Assembly (NCBI RefSeq): GCF_000276665.1
Contig: NW_004955475.1
Coordinates: 5,795,927 to 5,859,926 of the forward strand
Source of the DNA: Chinchilla lanigera
Taxonomy: Eukaryota > Chordata > Mammalia > Rodentia > Chinchillidae
Reading direction: 5' to 3'
Length of the DNA: 64,000 nucleotides
This document shows positions 57,001 to 64,000 of the stretch, piece by piece (position 1 is the first letter of the stretch; each line of letters opens with the position of its first letter). The notes under the pieces were generated by a model that saw only the letters and a program-made list of their open reading frames with translations, was not told the origin of the DNA and did not search any database. A program made the position numbers and the translations under genes.

Positions 57001-57666
57001 AAAACTCCCAACCTTCTAGATGTCCAGTATGACTTTGGGTTTTCTAAAATTGAAGAATGAATTTTAGGAACAACAGAAGTTAAGAGTAGAATATATTTAT
57101 GGGGGAAAGAAAGTTTCTGCCTGAGAGACAGAAAGGGTCTGAATGGGTTGCCAAGGACCCTACCTTTTCTAGGGATATTATAGAGCAAGACCACGAAGTG
57201 AGGTGAGTCCAAGGTACAGAAAAATGGGAAACTGCAAGGTGGGCGTGAGGTGGGACAAAACTATTGTCAACCAATAAATATATGAGTGTAATTCTTCAGG
57301 TAAAATTGATCAAATTGGGATCAAATAGGGAAGCAAGTCATGTACAAGCAGGCATGAATACAGAACAGGGGCTTTTCCTGTAGGTGGTTGGGTTAGGTGC
57401 TCTTTCTGGTTTCCTCAAGATGATCCATGCCCATTTAGAATATCAGTCCTTAAGGTTTACCCTTAGGAAGTATTTGGGTGCATTTGTTTTATCTTTTGTC
57501 TTGAGGTCTGGCCCACACGTGAGGTGCCTGTCTCCCCCACAGCTGCAAGGCATCTCTTATTCTTCACTGGCTCCTTTGAGGGCCTAGCCCTATCTGACTG
57601 CCTATAATATTTCTATCTAACTTAGCTGCCTATAACAATAGGACATAGGAAGATAGATTGTTTTTT

Positions 57667-57937
57667 AAAAGGGGAAGGGGATCAAGAGATGAAAGAACAG
57701 GGAGGAAGGGAAAGGGTAAGGGATGAGTAAAGGAATTGGGATGTGTTATGTATGCGTACCAATGCCACATAAGGATTGAAAACATTATGTACTGAAAAGA
57801 GGTACCATAAAAAGGAGGGGGAACAAGAGATGAGTGGATGGAGGAGGGAGGAAAGAGAGAAGGGATTTAAAAAGGAATTAAGATTCATTTTGTACATGTA
57901 CCAACTTCCCACAAGGGATGTAAACATTATGTACTAC
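57667..57937 (+). repeat. Imperfect tandem duplication, about 142-bp period
   Basis: Unit 1 (57667-57794) and unit 2 (57809-57937) both run from an AAAAGG/GGGG start through 'caagagatga', a GGA-rich part, 'accaa', 'aagg..' and end 'aaacattatgtact'. Probably the purine-rich 3' UTR of an old L1. Confidence 0.75.
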
Positions 57938-58014
57938 ACACATGTACTTATAAATGAAAGAGACCTCAACACTAATTTAGAAATAAAATAAAACAGTAGA
58001 AATCCCCTCTAATG

Positions 58015-58140
58015 TTTACCCAATGGGTTGAAAACTTATGTCCACACAGATACCTTCATATTAATGTCTATAAGAGCTTTATTCATAACTGTAAAAACTT
58101 GGAAGTAGCCTAGCTACTCTCCTATAGGTGAATGGATAAG
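58015..58140 (+). mobile_element. Probable L1 ORF2 3' fragment, sense
   Basis: 'tttattcataactgtaaaaa', 'cttggaagtagcctagctac' and 'ggtgaatggataagcaaact' resemble sense ORF2 C-terminus. Short and diverged. Confidence 0.5.
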
Positions 58141-58333
58141 CAAACTCAGCAGGGGTTTCAGTAAGTGGAGGTTAGATGTGGGGCAGAATCCCATGAATGA
58201 GCCCACCCAATCATAAGCCTGTGTTCAGTGGCACAGGGATCCTGTGTAAGAAGTGGCTGAGGACTTTTGGAGCAAAGCACAACAGAAAAGAGGTGAGTTC
58301 TTGACTCAGGGAGAATCATCTGGGATTAAAATA

Positions 58334-58640
58334 ATGGGTAATCTTTCTCTGTAGAAGAGCAACAGTACATCCAGTTGCTCCATTCTTTGCTGAAAAAGGC
58401 CAAAGTCTCTGTTCCAATTAGACGTGCGACTAACCTGTTTCATCAAGTGGTTCAATTTAATCCATGGTTTCCCCTTGCAGGGACTATAGACCCATGGGAA
58501 TGGGATCCAGTAGGAAAAAGTTTTCCCAAGACTCAAGGTCAGGAGAGTAGTCTCCTGCAGGACACTCACCACATGGGGTCTCGTTTGCTCAGTCCTTTTG
58601 CCCTTACAATTTACTTCTCCACAAAAATCTGAGGGGAAAA
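58334..58640 (+). pseudogene. ERV gag, matrix part, broken
   Basis: ATG 58334 begins M-G-N, fitting a myristoylated matrix start, but runs into TAG after six codons. The matrix-like sequence continues in another frame from about 58353 to 58632 (helical, with NPWFP and DPWEWDPVGK-like segments of class II matrix). This domain directs Gag to the membrane in a working virus. Here it is disrupted at its very start. Confidence 0.7.
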
Positions 58641-58774
58641 GATATCTAAGATAAAAGAGGCGGATTGTAATGATAAAATACCTCCAGAGGGAAAGCTGAA
58701 GGGAGATGAAGTTAGTTTAAAGGATTCAGCTGCTCGGTTGGTTTTGCTTCCCCCTCCCCACTTGTGCTCCAGGA

Positions 58775-58798
58775 AGAAAAAAAAAAAAAAAAAAAAAA
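58775..58798 (+). repeat. Poly(A) run inside ERV gag
   Basis: An uninterrupted run of about 22 A's between the matrix and capsid parts of gag. It may be an expanded A-tract of the original gag or the tail of a lost small insertion. Confidence 0.85.
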
Positions 58799-59079
58799 GT
58801 TTGGTAGCAGCAGTCTCCCCTGCTTTATCCCCTGCTTCCCATTCTGAAGGCACTGCAATTGTTTCCTCACCTTCATCTCCCCCACTCGACTGGCCCTGAG
58901 CTTCCTTATCCTCATCTATCCCCTCCGCCTACTTCGTGGCATAGGAGGCTGTTTTTTGAGAGGTTTCTTACTAGACCATATGAAAGAGGCTCCCACAGTG
59001 TGCTCCTTTGTGTTTGGCTCATAGCCAAACTCTGATATCTGGACTATGAGCAGGATAGAACTGAAGGAATAACAGCACA

Positions 59080-59700
59080 GTGTTTTGAACAATGGAGTTT
59101 AGAGTCCTTATCCTGTAGGTTGCCTAGAGAATATAATTCAGCAATATTTGTTTGTTCCAGCCAGTGTGGTACATTCGGCATGTACTTATCTGTCACTTGC
59201 CCAGTTTCTGCATTTCGATGTTCAGTTGAGAACATTATTAGCCAAACAAGCTCAAAGGAATAGGGAGGATGCCTATACTGCAGTGGGAGCAATTACTGAT
59301 GAGATGTTTTTGGGTACAGGTGCATTTGCCAATTTAAGAGCTCAGGCATCAGCACCGGCTCTGCTTTTGAAATAGTTCAATGACCTTCCCTTTGCACGGC
59401 TTTCAGTCCCAGAATACAGTACACCTAATCAGCCCTTTACTCAAATCTTACAGGGGCCTTTAGAGCCTTATACTCTGTTGCTCACCTACAAGGGGTGGTG
59501 CATAGACAAATCTCTAAATATCAGGTAGCTGATATTCTTATTCTTAAATTAGCTTATGATAATGCTAATGATGAGTGCAAACATGTTTTAAATGTCATTC
59601 TTCTACTTCTGATTTGACTACTTATATTCATGCTTTCCAAAATATTGGATGTATTGCTCATACTTTGGCAATCATAGCCCGGGGTATTTCTCAGAACCTT
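59080..59700 (+). pseudogene. ERV gag, capsid part, broken
   Basis: 59148-59375 gives 75 codons including AQRNREDAYTAV and GAFANLRAQ. An A-Y-D-N-A-N-D-E-C segment near 59550-59580 fits the end of class II capsid. Several stops and frame changes separate these pieces. Capsid forms the viral core shell; this copy is non-functional. Confidence 0.7.
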
Positions 59701-59724
59701 AAAACGAAATCAGATGTCCTTACA

Positions 59725-59900
59725 TGTTTTAGTTGTGGCAAATGGGGTCACAGCTGTTGAGATTGTTCAGCATGTCCAAGGATGCCACAGGCATTCATCC
59801 CATTGGCTGTGTGGTCTGTAATTCAACCACAGTCTGCTTCTCTGCCTGGCCCACATCCTCGTTGCATGAAAGACTTTCATTGGCAAGAGTGTAGTTCTCA
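59725..59900 (+). pseudogene. ERV gag nucleocapsid, two damaged zinc knuckles
   Basis: Knuckle 1 (59725-59766) reads C-x2-C-x4-H-x4-C, but a TGA stop (59758-59760) lies within it. Knuckle 2 (about 59854-59892) keeps the second Cys, His and last Cys (C..DFHWQEC), while the first Cys position appears changed to His. Two knuckles with HW in the second are typical of class II elements. They bind viral RNA in the intact protein. Confidence 0.8.
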
Positions 59901-60159
59901 GTATCATAAGGATGGCACCGCTCTGCTGCAGGGAAACACAGAATGGGCCCCTCCCCAGGAACAAGACAAAAACAACAGGGGAGACATCAAACAATGCCCT
60001 GCTAACCCAGGCACAGTTAAGCCAGTAGTACCCAGACTGTAATCAAGAAATATTTGTGGCATTGTGTTCCACTGGCATATGGGTGGTGGAACCTGGGGAT
60101 TTAGTTGCTTAGATCTTACTTTTTCCACAGTTTTTGCCCACTCTTGGCCTTGATCCCTT

Positions 60160-60640
60160 ATATAAGCCTACTGAAGAGAAGCCTTTACATAAGAAAATTT
60201 CTTTTTTTCCAAAATATTTCAGTTGATAGACCTGTCTATACTGTTAAATTAAATGAAAAGTCTTTTAGAGGACTGATGGACACAGGAACCGATGTTACTT
60301 CAATAACAAATCAGTCGTGGCCATCTCCATGGCCTCATAAGCCAGCCTCCATAACTTTAATACTCTTAGGTTCCCCTCACTCTGTGTCACAGAGAACATT
60401 ACTACTCTCTATGAGGGCCCTGATGGGCAGACAGATATTGTGACATCGTTCATCTTGCCCATTATGGTCAATCTATGGGACAGACACTTTATGAAACAAT
60501 AAGATACTATCTTAGTTACTTCTGCCCCTCTGAAGTATGTGTCATCAGCTAGCAGGATGATGGCTACAATGTGATATCAAGAAATTGAAGGCTTGGGTAA
60601 AAACTGACAGGGCTATACTCTTCCAATTGAGGCTTTAATT
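60160..60640 (+). pseudogene. ERV protease with G-patch, broken
   Basis: The aspartic protease motif D-T-G-T-D is at 60279-60293 inside a 112-codon open frame that ends at 60443. A V-N-L-W segment follows in another frame near 60468. The G-patch tail is near 60560-60615 (E-G-L-G-K and Q-G), with two in-frame stops. A G-patch after the protease is characteristic of betaretroviruses. Inactive. Confidence 0.75.
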
Positions 60641-60689
60641 AGATGAAATAGATCTGAAATTGGATTTATAATGAAGGCAATTGGTATTT

Positions 60690-60985
60690 CTCTGTCTATT
60701 TCTGCACTGCCATTTCAGTGGAAAACTAGAGAGTCAAAATGATTTCTTCAATAGCTCCATCACAGGAGAAGTTAAAGATTTTATCAACATTGGCAGAAGA
60801 GCAACTTCAATTAGGTTATCTCGAGTATACTTTATTACAAGTATTTCTAAAACTATAAAGAGCTATATTAAGAACTGCTCCAGTCTTTATTGATCATATT
60901 AGAGCCCATTCTAATCTTCCAGCTCTATTATCATTAGGTAATCATAATGCTGATGCATTAACCCCTGCTGCAATTGTAAACTTTT
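60690..60985 (+). pseudogene. ERV pol: RT start fused to RNase H end by a large deletion
   Basis: 60700-60835 matches the start of reverse transcriptase (L-P-F-Q-W-K, E-E-Q-L-Q-L-G-Y). At about 60868-60963 the sequence already shows the end of RNase H (HIRAHSNLP, GNHNADALT). More than 1.5 kb of pol is therefore missing and no polymerase catalytic core remains. No integrase or env was recognised downstream. Confidence 0.75.
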
Positions 60986-61026
60986 AATCTGATCTCCTAT
61001 CCAAAGGACGGAGGTCTCTAGAACAC

Positions 61027-61064
61027 TTACTCTATCCTAAACTAAAATTCTGTATCTCCTTATC
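61027..61064 (+). repeat. 38-bp inverted repeat, left arm
   Basis: Starts 'ttactctatcctaaactaaa' and pairs with 62209-62246 at 37 of 38 positions in reverse complement; 1144 bp separate the arms. Similarity stops sharply on both sides. Confidence 0.9.
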
Positions 61065-62208
61065 TCCTATATCCTAAATTGGGTTTGCAATTTTACATTA
61101 ATTTCTTGTTAAATTTCCCAGCTCTCATATGCAGTTTTTGTTCAGTTATCTACAAAATGGGCAGTCTATATTGACAGGGCCAGCACTACAGAGCTAAAGG
61201 CTGCGATGGTTATCAAGAGTGCCAATGAGACTATTCGTGGTCAATTGTAGAACTTACTAAATTTTTTCCCATCTCCCAGGGTTCAGTGCCCCTTACATAA
61301 GAAATTTTTTTTTTGCCTGAATGCTGGTTAGTTTGAACCCTGTGTCACATATACTTTCTTTCTGTGAGAGTCTTCATGTGGGGGGATATACCTCATCCTT
61401 GATATTGCATGTGCATGCACAGTGTACCTTTGAACTGAAAAAGTTCTGATGCTGTGGATTGGAATAAGTGGGACAATGCCCCATGGCGCTGTCCTAGTGC
61501 CAGTAGTTTTGATGAAGAACATGAAAAGCATGAGACTAGTGAGGAAGAATATTTGCTAGTGTGGCATCTCTATTGGCTACAACCAAGAGCATCTTATCTC
61601 TTCCTACCTGTTTTTCCCTTTTCCTCTTTATTTTTCTGTCATTTGTTATTGAATTAGTTCCTTTGCATCACTATCTACTGAGCTTCAACTCTCCATCAAC
61701 CTGGCACAGTTCTATTATCTTTTATTCATTTATGAGATTTCTCTTTTTGGACACAAATTGCCCATTGCTCCTATTGGCTTAGTTTATGTAATATCACATA
61801 CCTAAAATTTCTATCTCCCTTTTTGTCCGCTGTTTTTTTCTGTTTGGTTGGTTCTGTCTAGGCCAGTAGAGGCAAACCTATTGTATGCATGCTGCCACAG
61901 GCTGTTTATATCATTGAAAGCTTTAAAAGGTTTGCCATTAGTAGTCTAGGTCAAATGAATGATTGCTTTCTTCCTAGCACTTCCTTTTGCCTTGCTCTTG
62001 AGTTGGATTTTATCCTTGATGATACTTATTTCTTGTCATGGCTTATTCTTCACATTTATTTGCTCCTACTTAAAGTTGGGTTTATTGTGATTCAACTTAA
62101 TTACACAGAATATTACTGACATGACCTGGTTTCCCTCCTTTTCTTAGCTTTAATAGATAGAGGATAGACAGTTGGTGGGTGCATACTGATGGAAAATATA
62201 ACTATTAT

Positions 62209-62246
62209 GATAAGGAGATACAGAATTTTAGTTTAGGATATAGTAA
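62209..62246 (-). repeat. 38-bp inverted repeat, right arm
   Basis: Starts 'gataaggagatacagaattt'. Reverse complement of 61027-61064 with a single mismatch. Confidence 0.9.
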
Positions 62247-64000
62247 ACCACTGGGAAGGTTGAGCAGAGCAGAGACATGATCTGTCAGACTGTTTAATAA
62301 ATGTGCTTCACCTTCCAAGTGGATGATAAGCAGAGATGGGAGAGGTAAGATTATAAGTGAGATTGGCAGCATCCCACAGGAGCACATGTTTACAGATGGA
62401 GATCAAGGTGGGGGAAAATTTAGAAAACTGGTGATTATAATTAGCAAGAAGGAGGATATGTTCAACCTTCAGTACAAGGTCCAGAGTACTGGAGAATATG
62501 TGTGTGGGGGCTGCGGGGGGGCTAGACCTATCTCCTCTCCTTGCAGAGCCCAGATGAAGTCAACACAGCAGGGGATCTAGGTGTGTTGGCAGCATGTTGC
62601 CCCACGGACTTCACCTATGATATCTGCTTCAGTGCTCAGCTTTGAGATCTGCGCTGATGCCAAGCACTGGCCTTGGGAGAGAACAGATCAGGACTCAAAT
62701 CACCCTTCTTACCAGTTTTGCCAACCTCAGCTGCTGTTGACATGAGTCTGATAATCTGCTCTATCTTATCGCATAACTTGTGCTTCCAACAAGAGGCATC
62801 TATCTTCAGGGTGTTGAGAAGGGTCCTTTGGAGCTAGGCTCAAGAGGAGGGCCCAGTTCTTCCTAGACAAAGCCCCAGTTCCCCAGTCAAGCTCTTCCCT
62901 CCCACATGCTTCAGCTGATCTCCTCCACAAAATCCTGTGCACATATTGTGGTCCAAATATCTCATCTCTGAAAAAAGTTTTTAAAACTTATTAAGCCAAA
63001 TATCAATCAGAGAGAGATTCTCTAAGGAAGAATAGCATTTATTTGGGTAATGGAATAACATTGTCATGGAAATACACATGGCATAATAAACTGAGAGCAC
63101 TCAAGGAAGGTTGAGGCAAGGGAAGTTTTTAGAGGAAAAAGAAGAATCACATCAGCTATTTTGAAACAATAATCCTTGGCCACAAGGATTAATAACATGG
63201 TAACACCTGTCTAAGATTGAACAGACAGTTGCTATGGAATGTTTTTGCAGAAGTCTCATTGTTTGTTTAATGTGAGGTTATGGTGGGCTTTGTGCAAGAT
63301 TGTGGCTCTGTGAAGAGTCTTTTGTGACAGTTAATATGAGATAGTTGTGTGTGAGAACTTATCCTTAATATCTAATTGCTTTAGTTATGTTTTGTTAAGA
63401 GTTACCAGGAGACTCCAAGTTTATTCTGACAATATAACGATTTAAATGTATTTAATCAACCGATTTCATCATAATGAATTGGGGTTTTGTGTGCTGTGTA
63501 AATCATTACACATTATAAACATTTGTATAAATTTATAAAATATTTAGTAACAACATATGATAGTGCATTAAAACTTCTATTTACTAGAAATTTATTTTGG
63601 TATAAGAAATGACATTCGATCATCCCTGAAAGATACTTGTTTCCTAATGTCATTTATTGAGTCATTCATATTTTAATCTCCATCCTCATTGATACTTGCA
63701 CACTTGTTCTTCTTGTTAATTTAGTTAGGGTGATCTTTGTTACCTTGAGAAATGATGCAAAGCACACAGTGAGAAAAGGAAAGTTGAGCAAGGGAGGGAG
63801 TGCTGGCTCCCGGCAAAGGACTGAAATAATGTAGATACTTCAGAAAAAGATCATAGTAGATAACATGAATCAGGGAGTCAATATGGTATGACAGAAAGTG
63901 AGTAAAATATACCCAAATAGGGGCTTACTAGCCCCAGGATGAACTCTTAAATTGTCTGACAACAGAGTACTTTGTTATTGCCACGTAAGCCTAAAATTCC

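Larger units (their letters stand above)
58160..60985 (+). mobile_element. Class II (betaretrovirus-like) endogenous retrovirus remnant
   Basis: The order leader, gag (matrix, capsid, nucleocapsid), pro and partial pol lies in sense orientation. A donor-like 'aaaagaggtgagtt' lies near 58287-58300, before gag. Each region is broken by stops and frameshifts, pol is largely deleted, and neither LTR was found; the left side abuts L1 sequence and the right side is unrecognised. Zinc-knuckle type and a G-patch after the protease point to the betaretrovirus/class II group. It cannot make virus. Confidence 0.8.
60986..64000. other. Non-coding, no gene recognised
   Basis: Possible further ERV sequence up to about 61900 cannot be anchored. 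Frames at 61454-61782 and 61889-62119 lack domains. A G-rich patch lies at 62500-62522. No LTR matching the ERV, no SINE and no exon-like structure were recognised. Confidence 0.45.

Noticed and set aside
1..64000. CRISPR arrays, operons, integrons or other prokaryotic systems
   Set aside because: Spliced gene, L1, B1, ID and MIR show vertebrate nuclear DNA; no array or bacterial gene structure was seen.

Overview
The window is mammalian nuclear DNA, almost certainly from a rodent. It is AT-rich and dense in L1. It carries 7SL-derived B1 SINEs together with tRNA-Ala-derived ID-type SINEs, a combination typical of rodents. The ID copies end in GGTACCGG and so differ from the ID consensus I know from mouse, rat and squirrels; I cannot name the species. 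Two runs of exactly 100 N (32419-32518 and 47632-47731) are placeholder gaps of a draft assembly.

The only gene I can support is an intact four-exon class A GPCR of the GPR83 family on the + strand (ATG 21900, stop 25290, 445 residues). It has a compact promoter (GC box, inverted CCAAT, TATA at 21283-21343) and two short upstream ORFs in an apparently unspliced leader. GPR83-related X-linked receptors (GPR165/PGR15L, with GPR165P a pseudogene in human) are the best candidates. The L1-rich setting fits an X location, but that is inference. The receptor has most class A landmarks, but its conserved TM2 aspartate (2.50) is asparagine.

Layout. 1-8.3 kb: decayed antisense L1 and a TCTA microsatellite. 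8.3-19 kb: mostly unique DNA with ancient L2/MIR pieces, one B1, an L1 3' end and two LTR-like modules. 19-31.9 kb: the GPCR and about 6.6 kb of downstream sequence with almost no recognisable transposon. 31.9-48.5 kb: a nested pile of L1 in both orientations with ID and B1 insertions, including a textbook 5'-inverted (twin-primed) L1 with a 15-bp target duplication. 48.5-58.1 kb: unique DNA with a MIR, L1 3' ends, two copies of a rodent TTACTTT...TTTATTT repeat, two IDs and a 350-bp polypyrimidine tract. 58.2-61 kb: a broken class II (betaretrovirus-like) endogenous retrovirus with gag, pro and fragments of pol. 61-64 kb: nothing recognised apart from a 38-bp inverted repeat.

I found no previously undescribed multi-gene system. 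The most interesting items are the receptor's TM2 substitution, the datable nested retrotransposition history at 38-46 kb, the repeat-poor block around the receptor, and the two gaps, whose missing content can be predicted from repeat logic.
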